A model generated the notes under the pieces. That model worked only from the letters and a program-made list of their open reading frames with translations. It ran no database searches and was not told where the DNA came from. Below, one piece after another: positions 1 to 8,133 of a stretch of DNA of 15,733 bases (within the stretch, counting starts at the first letter, position 1; each line of letters begins with the position of its first letter). This DNA comes from Deltaproteobacteria bacterium (GTDB taxonomy: Bacteria > Myxococcota_A > UBA9160 > SMWR01). The stretch lies in contig JAJDAM010000746.1 of assembly GCA_029261905.1 (NCBI GenBank), forward strand, positions 1 through 15,733, read 5' to 3'. The position numbers and the translations under genes are program-made.

Positions 1-654
1 TTCGTGGACCCAGGCGGCGTCCAAGACCGTGAACGGGTACCCCTCGTACGCGTACTCGGTGCGGATGCCCACCTGCACCGAGCGCGTCGGATCGATCAAG
101 CCCTCTCGCTGCGCATGCAGGAACATGCTGCCGTGATTGAATTCGCCTTGGCTGTGCTCGCTGTCATCGGTGTCGGCGTGAGCGTCGAAATGGATCAACG
201 AGATCGGTCCGAACTTTGCCGCGTATTCTCGCAGAATCGGCAACGTGATGTAGTGGTCCCCACCAAGAATCAGCTGGGTCTTCCCGGCCGAGAGGAGGCT
301 GCGCGTCTGCGTCTGCAGCGCTGACACCATCGAGTGCGAATCGGCGATCTGGAAGTCGATGTTGCCGGCATCGACGATCTGAATGCGGTCGTCGAGCGCA
401 AACCGCCACGGCCAGCGTCGGCGTTCCCAACTGATGTGCGGCGAGGCCGTGCGAATCGCATCGGGGCCTGCGCGCGCGCCGGCGCGGCCCGAGGTCGCGA
501 GATCGTACGGCACGCCGACGACGACCACGTCGGCCTCGGAGCGGGCCGCATCGTCGACTGCGGGGTATTCGAGGAATCCGAGCAGTAGATTCCGTCTCGG
601 ACCCGGTCGGCTCGGATGCTTGTTTCCAGAACTGGAATCTCTCGGGCTGGACAC
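1..654 (-). CDS. speB: Agmatinase (ureohydrolase family), C-terminus cut off by the window edge
   Basis: Agmatinase hydrolyses agmatine to putrescine and urea in the cytoplasm, using two Mn ions. 218 codons are visible and the reading frame runs off base 1, so roughly the last 90 residues are missing. What is seen: GVPYDLATSGRAGAR near residues 47-61, the first metal-ligand motif GGDH (H134), and the second motif HFDAHADT (D157, H159, D161), followed by FNHGSMF and VQVGIRTEY. Motif order and spacing match Escherichia coli SpeB closely. The last metal-binding pair (DxD) would lie outside the window. The start is taken as GTG at 654-652: an in-frame stop lies about 20 codons upstream, and AGGAGA precedes the GTG at about 12 bases, a slightly long spacing. 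The gene is divergent from a serine hydrolase. A guanidinobutyrase or other agmatinase-like ureohydrolase cannot be excluded without the C-terminus. Confidence 0.9.
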   Translation of the reverse strand, partial: MSSPRDSSSGNKHPSRPGPRRNLLLGFLEYPAVDDAARSEADVVVVGVPYDLATSGRAGARAGPDAIRTASPHISWERRRWPWRFALDDRIQIVDAGNIDFQIADSHSMVSALQTQTRSLLSAGKTQLILGGDHYITLPILREYAAKFGPISLIHFDAHADTDDSEHSQGEFNHGSMFLHAQREGLIDPTRSVQVGIRTEYAYEGYPFTVLDAAWVHE

Positions 655-733
655 GATTCGCTGACGTCTCCTGGAGGCTGCGAGGAGCTGTTACTCTAGG
701 GCGGAATCGCGGAATTTTCCGGAGGTCTTCCCA
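655..733. promoter_or_regulatory. Divergent intergenic region between speB and the serine hydrolase
   Basis: These 79 bases separate the two divergent start codons and must hold the promoters of both genes unless transcription enters from elsewhere. No convincing -35/-10 pair is visible. A GGAGG ribosome binding site at 721-725 lies 8 bases before the TTG start at 734 and decides that start. Confidence 0.45.
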
Positions 734-1966
734 TTGCCCAAATTGCCCGCCTCTCGACTCGTCCACGGGTATGTGGCGCCCGGCTTCGAAGCGGTTCGCC
801 TCGAGTTCGAAAACAATTTCGCATTTCGAAAAGAGATCGGGGCGGCCTTTGCCGTGTACCACCGCGGCCAGAAAGTCGTGGATCTCTGGGGTGGGTTTCG
901 CGACAAGAAGCGGCAGCACCCCTGGCAGGAAGACACGCTGACCACCGTGTTTTCCACCACCAAGGGTATCGCCTCGATGACACTCGCAGTCGCGCACTCG
1001 AGAGGCTGGCTCGAGTGGGACGCACCGGTCGCTCAATACTGGCCCGAATTCGCTCAGGCCGGCAAGGAGAGCATCACCGTTCGACAACTCGTCGCCCACC
1101 AGGCAGGGCTGTGCGCGATCGACGAGCCTCTCGATGTCGCGACGCTGGCCGATCTCGACCGTCTGGCCGACATCCTCGCGAAACAAGCGCCCGCTTGGAC
1201 CCCAGGTGTACGGCACGGCTATCACGCGATCAGTCTCGGCTGGTACCAGGGCGAGCTGTTTCGCCGGGTCGATCCACAAGGCCGGAGCCTCGGCCGCTTC
1301 TTTCGAGAAGAAATCGCAGAGCCGCTCGGTCTCGACTTCCACATCGGCCTGCCGACTTCTTTCCCCGAGTCGCGCATCGCCACGATCGTTCCGTTGAGCT
1401 TTCTCCGATTGCCGTTCCAGGTCGGCCGGCGCAGCCAGATCCCGCTGCGGATGCTGGTCGCGATGTTGAACCCACGCTCCGTGACGGCGCGCGCATTTGG
1501 CAACCCGAAACTCAAGAGCCCCGCCGCATTCAACTCCGACCCCGAACTGCGAGCCGTCGAGATCCCGGCCGCCAACGGAATGGGCGACGCGCGCAGCATT
1601 GCCCGGCTGTACAGTGCTTTCGCGAACGGCGGGGCCGAACTCGAGCTGCGCAAGCAGACCCTCGATGATCTGATGGCGGACGCGTCGCTCCCTGCCGAGG
1701 GTTCTTTCGACCACGTACTGCGCACCCCGACGGTCTTCTCGATGGGTTTCATGAAACCCAATCCCGACTTCGACTTCGCGTCGAGCGGGCGCGGGTTCGG
1801 CACACCGGGTGCGGGAGGCTCCTTTGGCTTTGCCGATCCCGATGCGCGCCTGGGTGTCGCCTACATCATGAACAAGATGGGCAGCTATCTGGTCGACGAC
1901 CCGCGCGAGAAGTCGCTGCGCGATGCGACCTATCGGGCGGTTTCGAAGATCGGGCCGGGCCAGTAA
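734..1966 (+). CDS. Serine hydrolase, beta-lactamase/EstB family
   Basis: A 410-residue protein with the beta-lactamase class C / penicillin-binding fold (PF00144 type). The nucleophile motif SxxK is seen as S74-T-T-K77 within VFSTTKGIAS. HQAG at 122-125 and HGYHAISLGW at 161-170 supply the family's Tyr motif (Y163). GTPGAGG at 356-362 stands in the position of the usual HTG/KTG-like box. No signal peptide is seen, so it is probably cytoplasmic. Family members include EstB-type esterases and lactonases as well as true beta-lactamases; the GxxG box and the lack of an export signal favour an esterase/lipase-like activity, but the substrate cannot be read from sequence. The start is TTG at 734 with GGAGG 8 bases upstream. 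It is convergent with the aminotransferase downstream. Confidence 0.9.
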   Translation: MPKLPASRLVHGYVAPGFEAVRLEFENNFAFRKEIGAAFAVYHRGQKVVDLWGGFRDKKRQHPWQEDTLTTVFSTTKGIASMTLAVAHSRGWLEWDAPVAQYWPEFAQAGKESITVRQLVAHQAGLCAIDEPLDVATLADLDRLADILAKQAPAWTPGVRHGYHAISLGWYQGELFRRVDPQGRSLGRFFREEIAEPLGLDFHIGLPTSFPESRIATIVPLSFLRLPFQVGRRSQIPLRMLVAMLNPRSVTARAFGNPKLKSPAAFNSDPELRAVEIPAANGMGDARSIARLYSAFANGGAELELRKQTLDDLMADASLPAEGSFDHVLRTPTVFSMGFMKPNPDFDFASSGRGFGTPGAGGSFGFADPDARLGVAYIMNKMGSYLVDDPREKSLRDATYRAVSKIGPGQ

Positions 1967-1972
1967 CCCGGC
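1954..1972. other. Small GC stem-loop spanning the hydrolase stop codon
   Basis: GCCGGG (1954-1959) and CCCGGC (1967-1972) form a 6-bp stem with the TAA stop inside the 7-base loop. The 67-base gap to the convergent aminotransferase contains no T-run, so it is not a standard intrinsic terminator. It could still slow or end transcription from either side. Confidence 0.2.
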
Positions 1973-2033
1973 GGCTGCGGCAATCCGGGCCATTTCGACC
2001 CGCGCACGCGGCGAAGTGCACGCAGCCTTCGAG

Positions 2034-3170
2034 TCAGCGCAGTTCCTTGCTCAACGCCTCCAACAACCGCGCGACGTTCTCTCGGCGCGCGTTCTCTCCC
2101 ATCAAGCCGATCCGCCAGATTTCGCCGGCGAGCGCACCCAGGCCACCGCCTACTTCGATCTCGTGGTCGTCCAACAGCTTCCGCCGGACGGCGCCCTCGC
2201 CCGCCTTCTTGACCGACTCCGGCAGGCGAACCGAAGTCAACATCGGTAGACGGTGCGCCGCGTCCACCAGAGGCTCGAACCCGAACTCTGCCAGACCCGC
2301 GATGAGGGCTTCGGCGGCATCGCGATGTCGCGCCGCGCGCGTCTCCAACCCCTCCTCTTCCACCAACCGGAGCGCCTCGTCGAGCGCAAAAATCGCCGAG
2401 ATCGGAGCCGTGTGGTGGTACACGCGCTCCCCGCCGAAGTAGCCCGCAAGCAAGTTGATATCGAGATACCAACTCGTGCACGGCGCACTCCGGTCTCCGG
2501 CGCGCTCTACCGCCCGAGGCGAAAAAGTCGCCGGCGACAACCCCGGCGGACACGAAAGGCACTTCTGTGTCCCGCTGTAGGCTGCATCCACCCCCCATTC
2601 GTCCAATCGGACCGGGAGCCCTGCCAGCGACGTAACGCAATCCAATATCACGAAAGCACCGACGTCTCGTGCTGCGCGGCTGATGTTTTCGACTGGTTGG
2701 TGAACACCGGTCGAGGTTTCGGCGTGAACGAAGGCGACGACTCTCGGTCGAACGCGTGCGATGGCGTCCGACATCGCGTCGTCGTCGAGAATCCGACCCC
2801 AGTCCGCATCGACGCGCGTGACTTCCCCACCCAATCGGCTGGCGACATCACACATGCGATTGCCAAAAACCCCGTTGACACCAATGACGACCGCGTCGCC
2901 CGGCTCCACCAGGTTGCCGAAGCACGCTTCCATGCCGCCACTGCCAGTCGTCGACAGCGGTAGCGTCATGGCATTGTCGGTCCCGAACAGTGTTCGCAAG
3001 CGGGCCTGCACGCGATCGAGGATCTTCAGAAAGGCGGGGTCGAGGTGACCGATCATCGGCTGTGCCATGGCGGCCAGGACGTCCGGGTGAACGTTCGATG
3101 GGCCGGGGCCCAGCAGCAGTTTCGGGGTTCGGTTCAGGGTTTGATTCAGGGTTCGGGTTGTGGTCGTCAT
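2034..3170 (-). CDS. Alanine/serine-glyoxylate aminotransferase, class V PLP enzyme
   Basis: A PLP-dependent aminotransferase of 378 residues, about the family's usual length. It should move the amino group of alanine or serine to glyoxylate, giving glycine plus pyruvate or hydroxypyruvate. Visible hallmarks are LLLGPGPSN (18-26), GSGGMEAC (76-83), ETSTGV (151-156), the cofactor-binding Asp D177, the Schiff-base lysine K203 in SGTQK, SWYLDI (233-238), YHHT (251-254) and the carboxylate-binding R353 in WRIGLMG, followed by ENARRENV. These blocks line up with human AGXT in the same order. The first 15 residues are a low-complexity leader encoded by a short tandem repeat; homology starts at about residue 16. 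The ATG at 3170 has only a weak upstream CAGG. Divergent from pyruvate carboxylase, which would use the pyruvate product. The preferred amino donor is not determined. Confidence 0.92.
   Translation of the reverse strand: MTTTTRTLNQTLNRTPKLLLGPGPSNVHPDVLAAMAQPMIGHLDPAFLKILDRVQARLRTLFGTDNAMTLPLSTTGSGGMEACFGNLVEPGDAVVIGVNGVFGNRMCDVASRLGGEVTRVDADWGRILDDDAMSDAIARVRPRVVAFVHAETSTGVHQPVENISRAARDVGAFVILDCVTSLAGLPVRLDEWGVDAAYSGTQKCLSCPPGLSPATFSPRAVERAGDRSAPCTSWYLDINLLAGYFGGERVYHHTAPISAIFALDEALRLVEEEGLETRAARHRDAAEALIAGLAEFGFEPLVDAAHRLPMLTSVRLPESVKKAGEGAVRRKLLDDHEIEVGGGLGALAGEIWRIGLMGENARRENVARLLEALSKELR
3121..3156. repeat. Three imperfect tandem 12-bp units inside the aminotransferase 5' end
   Basis: On the + strand the units are TTCGGGGTTCGG, TTCAGGGTTTGA and TTCAGGGTTCGG. 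On the coding strand they give a repeated four-residue pattern (RTLN, QTLN, RTPK) in the poorly conserved N-terminal leader, just before the conserved core. Confidence 0.75.
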
Positions 3171-3220
3171 GACCTGCCAGCATACCGCTCGCGCGCGCCG
3201 AACAGCTCCACCGAATCATC

Positions 3221-3246
3221 AAAAAGGCCGGCTCTCCGGAGTTTTT
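3221..3246. repeat. Interrupted inverted repeat A5-GG-CCGG / CCGG-AG-T5
   Basis: AAAAA (3221-3225) pairs with TTTTT (3242-3246), and CCGG (3228-3231) pairs with CCGG (3236-3239), around a CTCT loop; two positions on each side are mismatched. It resembles a weak bidirectional terminator but lies between divergent starts, so a regulatory or attenuator role is equally possible. Confidence 0.35.
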
Positions 3247-3255
3247 CGGTAACTT

Positions 3256-3271
3256 TGTGTTTCCGAACACA
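3256..3271. promoter_or_regulatory. Operator-like 16-bp inverted repeat upstream of pyruvate carboxylase
   Basis: TGTGTT-TCCG-AACACA is a perfect inverted repeat with 6-bp arms and a 4-bp spacer. It lies 107 bases before the pyruvate carboxylase start and 85 bases from the aminotransferase start. Symmetry and position suit a dimeric transcription factor; the factor is unknown. Confidence 0.4.
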
Positions 3272-3378
3272 CCTCGAGCGTGCACCCACCGGGCGAGTAC
3301 CTGCGAAACCGAAAACCCGCGAACGACTTTCTCCGATCCGGAACACCGCCGAGCCTCACGGTCGGCACAGGTGGAAAA

Positions 3379-6300
3379 ATGGCGAAACGAGCGATCCAAA
3401 AACTGCTGGTCGCAAATCGCGGTGAAATCGCGATCCGGGTGATGCGCGGTGCGAACGAACTCGGGATTCGAACCGTCGCGATCTACGCGAACGAAGATCG
3501 CCTGTCGCTGCATCGGTTCAAAGCGGACGAGGCGTACCAGGTCGGTCATTCACTTGGACCGGTCAAGGCCTACTTGTCGATCGATGAAGTGATGCGGGTC
3601 GCGCGAGAGGTCGGCTGCGATGCGATCCACCCCGGATATGGCTTCCTGTCGGAGAACCCCGATCTGGCGGACGCGTGCGTCGAAGCGGGTGTCCTGTTCA
3701 TCGGTCCACCGTCTCGAGTGATGCGCACGCTGGGCAACAAGCTGTCGGCTCGCACGGTCGCCGAGCGAGCGGGTGCCCCGATCATGCCCGCGACCGGTCC
3801 GCTGCCCGATGACATCAACGAGATCCGCGCGCTGGCTGCGGCGGTCGGCTACCCGGTGATGCTCAAGGCTTCTTGGGGCGGCGGCGGCCGCGGCATGCGC
3901 GTGATCGAATCAGAGCAAGCGCTCGAGCGCGAAGTCACATCCGGTCGGCGTGAGGCGGCCGCATCGTTCGACAACGACGAGGTCTACCTCGAGAAACTGG
4001 TGCAGCGTGCTCTGCACGTCGAAGTCCAGATACTCGGCGATACGCACGGAAACATCGTTCATCTGTTCGAGCGCGATTGCAGCGTGCAGCGCCGGCATCA
4101 GAAAGTGGTCGAACGGGCGCCCGCCCCCTATCTCGACGACGAAAAACGCAAGGAGGTGTGCGAAGCCGCACTCGCGATCGCACGCGAGGCGGGCTACGTG
4201 AATGCGGGAACGGTCGAGTTCCTGATGGATGCCGACACCCAGAAGTTCTACTTCATCGAGGTCAATCCCCGAATCCAGGTAGAACACACCGTCACCGAGC
4301 AGGTGACAGGGATCGACATCGTCAAGGCCCAGATCCGCATCGCACAGGGGGCCCGCATCGGCGACACCGCCGAATCGGGGGTCCCGGAACAATCCGCGAT
4401 CGTCCTGCATGGACACGCGATGCAGTGTCGGATCACGACAGAGGATCCCGAAGCGAACTTCATTCCGGACTACGGGCGGATCACCGCGTATCGTGGCGCG
4501 ACGGGCTTCGGCGTCCGGCTGGATGGAGGAACCGCCTATTCAGGAGCGGTGATCACCCGGTACTACGACTCGCTGCTCGAAAAGGTGACGACCTGGGCGC
4601 CGACGCCAGAAGAAACCGTGGCCCGCATGGACCGCGCACTGCGCGAGTTTCGCATTCGAGGCGTCGCGACCAACCGGGCGTTCGTCGAAAACCTGATCAA
4701 TCACCCGCGTTTCGTTTCCGGTGACTACACGACCCGCTTCATCGACGAGACACCCGAGCTGTTTCACTTTCCCGTTCGACGCGACCGCGCGACCAAGCTG
4801 CTCACATTCATCGCCGACGTCATCGTCAACGGAAACCCCGAAGTCGTCGGGCGCCCCGAGCCGACCCACAAGACGAATCCCGTCGCGCCGGCCATCGCAG
4901 TCGCGCCGACTCCACCCGGCACCCGAGACCGGCTCGAGAAATTGGGACCGAAACGGTTCTCCGAGTGGATGCTCGAGCGGACCGAAGTGCTCGTCACCGA
5001 CACTGCGATGCGGGACGCCCACCAGTCGCTGCTCGCTACCCGGATGCGCAGCCATGACATCTGGAAGATCGGCAGAGCGTATAGCCAGTTGTTGCCGCAG
5101 TTGTTTTCGCTGGAATGCTGGGGTGGTGCAACCTTCGATGTGTCGATGCGATTCCTCAGGGAGTGTCCGTGGAGTCGGCTGCGCGAGCTGAGAGCGCGGA
5201 TCCCGAACATCCTGTTCCAGATGCTGCTGCGCGGAGCCAACGGAGTCGGCTACACCAACTATCCAGACAACGTGATCCAGGGTTTCGTCGCGCAAGCGGC
5301 AAAAAGCGGTATCGACCTGTTCCGCGTGTTCGACTCGCTCAATTGGGTGGAGAACATGCGCGTCTCGATGGATGCCGTGCTCGAGAGCGGCAAGCTGCTC
5401 GAAGGCGCGATCTGTTACACCGGCGACATGCTCGACCCGAACCGCCCGAAGTACGATCTGGACTACTACCTGAAGATGGCGCGTGACCTCGAGGCAGCGG
5501 GTTGCCACATCATCGGCGTCAAAGACATGGCCGGCCTGTGCAAACCCGATGCGGCCGAACTGTTGATCGGGGCGATCAAGCGCGAGACGGGCTTGCCGGT
5601 TCACTTTCACACGCACGACACCAGCGGCATTTCCGCCGCGAGCGTACTGGCTGCCGTTCGCGCGGGTGCCGACGCCGTCGACGGCGCGTGCGATTCTCTT
5701 TCGGGCGTGACGAGCCAACCCAACCTTGGATCCATCGTCGAAGCGCTTCGGGGTACCCAACGCGACACCGGGCTCGACGTGAATCAGGTGCGCGAAATCT
5801 CGAACTACTGGGAGCGGGTTCGCGCCAACTACTCCGCATTCGAAACTGATCTGCGATTCGGTGCGTCCGAAGTCTATATGCACGAAATGCCGGGCGGGCA
5901 ATTCACGAACTTGAAAGAGCAGGCCCGGAGTCTCGGGCTCGCAGACGACTGGCAAAAGGTCGCCGAGACCTACGCCGACGTGAATCGAATGTTCGGTGAC
6001 ATCGTCAAGGTGACTCCTACATCGAAGGTCGTCGGCGACATGGCGCTGACCATGGTCTCGGCCGGCCTGACGACTCGCGAAGTGGAAGACCCCGATCGCG
6101 AGGTCTCGTTTCCCGATTCGGTCGTTTCATTCTTTCGCGGAGAAATGGGCCAGCCTCCCGGCGGTTTCCCAGCAGCGCTACAGCGGAAAGTCCTGAAGGG
6201 AGAAGCGCCCCTGACCGATCGCCCGGGAGCGACGATGGCCCCCGCAGACCTGGCGGTACTGCGAAAGGAGGCGGACACGATCGCGACACGAGCAGTGAGC

Positions 6301-6858
6301 GACGAGGAGTTCAATTCGTACCTGATGTATCCGAAAGTCTTCAGTGACTTCGTCGAATTCACCAATCAGTACGGTCCGGTCGAGATCCTCCCCACACCGA
6401 CCTTTTTCTACGGGATGGCGGTAGGAGACGAGATCACCGTGGACATCGAGCCCGGCAAGACCTTGATCATCAGCTGCCAAGCGGTGGGCGAGGTCGAAGA
6501 GGACGGCCACGTCAAGGTCTTCTTCGAGCTGAACGGTCAACCCCGAACCGCGAAAGTCCCCCATCACGCCGCCGCCGATTCGCTACCGAAACGACGCCAG
6601 GCCGAACCCGGCAACGATTGCCACGTCGCAGCGCCGATGCCCGGGATGGTTGCGAGCGTTTCAGTGACCGAAGGCCAGCGCGTCTCCGCCGGAGACATGC
6701 TGCTGACCATCGAGGCGATGAAGATGGAAACCGCGATCCACGCCGAACGGGATGGCGTAGTCGCGGCGATCGTTGCACCGCACGGGACACAGGTCGACGC
6801 CAAGGACCTTCTGATCGAACTCGCTCCGGGCGATGACCAGGACCCGAATTCCGACTGA
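3379..6858 (+). CDS. pyc: Pyruvate carboxylase, full-length single chain
   Basis: Carboxylates pyruvate to oxaloacetate using bicarbonate, ATP and biotin; this is an anaplerotic step in the cytoplasm. From the ATG at 3379 it has 1159 residues, the normal size of the single-chain enzyme. Domains in order are biotin carboxylase (about 1-470; ATP-grasp MLKASWGGGGRG with K163, then FIEVNPRIQVEHTVTE), carboxyltransferase (about 530-820; D546 in RDAHQS, carbamylated-lysine site K715 in GVKDMAGL, metal ligands H744 and H746 in HFHTHD), an allosteric/tetramerisation region with EMPGGQF (836-842), and a biotinyl domain (about 1085-1159) with K1115 in EAMKMET. The frame is open to 3280, but those extra 33 residues do not resemble the family. 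The conserved start AIQKLLVANRGEIA and AGGTGG just upstream favour 3379. It is intact, with no missing catalytic residue noticed. Confidence 0.97.
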   Translation: MAKRAIQKLLVANRGEIAIRVMRGANELGIRTVAIYANEDRLSLHRFKADEAYQVGHSLGPVKAYLSIDEVMRVAREVGCDAIHPGYGFLSENPDLADACVEAGVLFIGPPSRVMRTLGNKLSARTVAERAGAPIMPATGPLPDDINEIRALAAAVGYPVMLKASWGGGGRGMRVIESEQALEREVTSGRREAAASFDNDEVYLEKLVQRALHVEVQILGDTHGNIVHLFERDCSVQRRHQKVVERAPAPYLDDEKRKEVCEAALAIAREAGYVNAGTVEFLMDADTQKFYFIEVNPRIQVEHTVTEQVTGIDIVKAQIRIAQGARIGDTAESGVPEQSAIVLHGHAMQCRITTEDPEANFIPDYGRITAYRGATGFGVRLDGGTAYSGAVITRYYDSLLEKVTTWAPTPEETVARMDRALREFRIRGVATNRAFVENLINHPRFVSGDYTTRFIDETPELFHFPVRRDRATKLLTFIADVIVNGNPEVVGRPEPTHKTNPVAPAIAVAPTPPGTRDRLEKLGPKRFSEWMLERTEVLVTDTAMRDAHQSLLATRMRSHDIWKIGRAYSQLLPQLFSLECWGGATFDVSMRFLRECPWSRLRELRARIPNILFQMLLRGANGVGYTNYPDNVIQGFVAQAAKSGIDLFRVFDSLNWVENMRVSMDAVLESGKLLEGAICYTGDMLDPNRPKYDLDYYLKMARDLEAAGCHIIGVKDMAGLCKPDAAELLIGAIKRETGLPVHFHTHDTSGISAASVLAAVRAGADAVDGACDSLSGVTSQPNLGSIVEALRGTQRDTGLDVNQVREISNYWERVRANYSAFETDLRFGASEVYMHEMPGGQFTNLKEQARSLGLADDWQKVAETYADVNRMFGDIVKVTPTSKVVGDMALTMVSAGLTTREVEDPDREVSFPDSVVSFFRGEMGQPPGGFPAALQRKVLKGEAPLTDRPGATMAPADLAVLRKEADTIATRAVSDEEFNSYLMYPKVFSDFVEFTNQYGPVEILPTPTFFYGMAVGDEITVDIEPGKTLIISCQAVGEVEEDGHVKVFFELNGQPRTAKVPHHAAADSLPKRRQAEPGNDCHVAAPMPGMVASVSVTEGQRVSAGDMLLTIEAMKMETAIHAERDGVVAAIVAPHGTQVDAKDLLIELAPGDDQDPNSD

Positions 6859-7071
6859 CAGGTTACGACCCCCAGATCCCCACAGGAATTGTCGCAACCA
6901 TGTACCCACGGCCCACACGCTCGCGTACCTACACTTCGCCGATCTCGTTGTCGAGACCGTCACCGGGACGCGCCTCGGAGATCTCTTCGAACTTCCTTCC
7001 TCTACCGCCATGGATTCTCCTACTACGGCTCAGCCCTGGCCCGGCGGGTTTCGCGCACGCTGGACGACTCG
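6859..7071. other. Intergenic gap between convergent genes; nothing recognised
   Basis: These 213 bases separate the 3' ends of pyruvate carboxylase and the spherulin-like gene. No hairpin followed by a T-run and no credible gene or fragment were found; the short open frames are unlike known proteins. Confidence 0.4.
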
Positions 7072-8046
7072 TCAAAATTTCATGAAGCATCGCGATCCCT
7101 CCAATTCCAAACGACCAGAAGAGCCTGGTCGCACTGAGAACTCGTGTCGTCGTCGAAGTGCGAACAGGCTCGCGAACGCTACGAGTGTGCCGATCCTCGC
7201 GTCCGGCTCCGGGACGTTGTGTGCGGAGATGGCAGCCGTCTTCGCGCTCCAGAACGACGGCAGCGCGTCGAAGGGATTCGGGAACACGTCGTCGGTGACG
7301 AAGAGGAAGCCTGCGCTGCGATCATGCGCGAGAGCGAGGAAAGCCGCCCCCCACGAAGGCTGCGAGTGGAGGATGTGCGCGAAGCGACGGGGAGGGAAGG
7401 TCGCGAGCCAAGCGGGGGGACTATAGTTCGTCTCGTACTGGGCGCCCGTGTTCTCGAACGTCGTCAACACGTCGGCCGAGTCGGCATAGTCCAGTACGTC
7501 GAACATCGTCTGCATGCTCGGATTGTTCGTGAACGTCGTGCCGGGATTGCCGATCACGAGAGCGCCAGGGTCCTTGCCCTTCACGTAGTCGCGAAGCTGT
7601 TGGTAATAGCCGACCGAGGCCAGGTCGTTCGTCATCTCGTCGAAGAAAATGCCGTCCACGATGCCCGGATAGAGCGCGTCGTAGTAACGATCGACGTCGG
7701 CCTCGACCGCCGTGGCGGGTCGCGTCCCGAAGCCCGTCGGGACGTAGCCATGCACGAACCCACCCGCGTTTCGCAGGTCGAGCAGCGGGCCGTTGCCCTG
7801 TGCGTCCACGTAGTTCGGGTCGACCGCCGTGCCCGGTCCGTTGTCGGGGTTGAAGATCACGTGCACCTCAATATCGAGTCCCGCGTCGCCCGCGGTGGCG
7901 ATCAGCGTGCTCCAGAGCAAAGGCCCACCGCCGCAGCAGGGGTTCGCGTACGCCGGCACCAACAGATCGACGCGGTCGGCCGACGCCGGAAACACATGCC
8001 AGCAGAGCAGCACAATGACAAACCCAATCGTTGTCTTTCGTCGCAT
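7072..8046 (-). CDS. Exported spherulin-4/GH114-like protein with PEP-CTERM tail
   Basis: 324 residues. Residues 1-23 are a signal peptide (MRRK, hydrophobic core, cleavage near PASA-D). The body resembles the spherulation-specific family 4 (PF12138) and related TIM-barrel glycosidases of the GH114 type. Visible pieces are LLVPAYANP near the mature N-terminus, FVHGYV (97-102) and the acidic motif GIFFDEM (132-138), where Asp/Glu could be catalytic. The C-terminus has VPEP (278-281), a hydrophobic stretch and RRR (298-300), the PEP-CTERM signal read by exosortase. An extra tail of about 24 residues follows. The start is ATG at 8046 with GGAGGTG 5 bases upstream; an open frame from GTG at 8064 would place that ribosome site inside the gene. 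It probably acts on cell-surface or matrix polysaccharide, but family and activity are inferred. It lies downstream of another PEP-CTERM gene on the same strand. Confidence 0.82.
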   Translation of the reverse strand: MRRKTTIGFVIVLLCWHVFPASADRVDLLVPAYANPCCGGGPLLWSTLIATAGDAGLDIEVHVIFNPDNGPGTAVDPNYVDAQGNGPLLDLRNAGGFVHGYVPTGFGTRPATAVEADVDRYYDALYPGIVDGIFFDEMTNDLASVGYYQQLRDYVKGKDPGALVIGNPGTTFTNNPSMQTMFDVLDYADSADVLTTFENTGAQYETNYSPPAWLATFPPRRFAHILHSQPSWGAAFLALAHDRSAGFLFVTDDVFPNPFDALPSFWSAKTAAISAHNVPEPDARIGTLVAFASLFALRRRHEFSVRPGSSGRLELEGSRCFMKF

Positions 8047-8076
8047 TGCAGCACCTCCGGTCACGCGCTTAACGAT

Positions 8077-8095
8077 CCCCCGGCAGAGCCGGGGG
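8077..8095. repeat. Perfect 8-bp GC hairpin between two PEP-CTERM genes
   Basis: CCCCCGGC (8077-8084) and GCCGGGGG (8088-8095) flank an AGA loop. It lies downstream of the stop of the 8134-9186 gene and 30 bases upstream of the ATG at 8046, both on the minus strand. No T-run follows on either strand. It may be an intercistronic mRNA-stabilising or attenuating hairpin, or a dispersed REP-like unit. Confidence 0.6.
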
Positions 8096-8133
8096 GACTC
8101 CCGAGGGGCTAGACTCGAGCGAAGGCTGGACGT

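Larger units (their letters stand above)
3171..3378. promoter_or_regulatory. Divergent control region between aminotransferase and pyruvate carboxylase
   Basis: A 208-bp gap between two divergent start codons. It contains two inverted repeats, at 3221-3246 and 3256-3271, and is locally richer in A+T than the flanking genes, as expected for a promoter region. No clear sigma-70 boxes can be assigned. AGGTGG at 3369-3374, 4 bases before the ATG at 3379, is the likely ribosome binding site of pyruvate carboxylase. Confidence 0.5.

Noticed and set aside
164..1993. A 609-codon open frame on the minus strand across the serine hydrolase
   Set aside because: It runs antisense to a clear EstB-family gene and, at its left end, through agmatinase in the wrong frame. 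Its translation is Arg-rich and low in family signals, as expected for the shadow frame of a GC-rich gene.
3280..3378. An N-terminal extension of pyruvate carboxylase by 33 residues
   Set aside because: The extra residues do not look like the family, the region carries regulatory-looking repeats, and AGGTGG precedes the ATG at 3379.
4540..5955. A 471-codon minus-strand open frame inside pyruvate carboxylase
   Set aside because: It mirrors the carboxyltransferase coding sequence and has no recognisable motif; GC-rich codon bias explains it.
7118..7135. Stem-loop GACCAG/CTGGTC near the 3' end of the spherulin-like gene as a terminator
   Set aside because: It lies inside the coding sequence, has only a 6-bp stem and is not followed by a T-run.
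8047..8064. GTG at 8064 as the start of the spherulin-like gene
   Set aside because: The strong GGAGGTG ribosome site would fall inside the coding region; ATG at 8046 lies 5 bases after it and begins a normal signal peptide.
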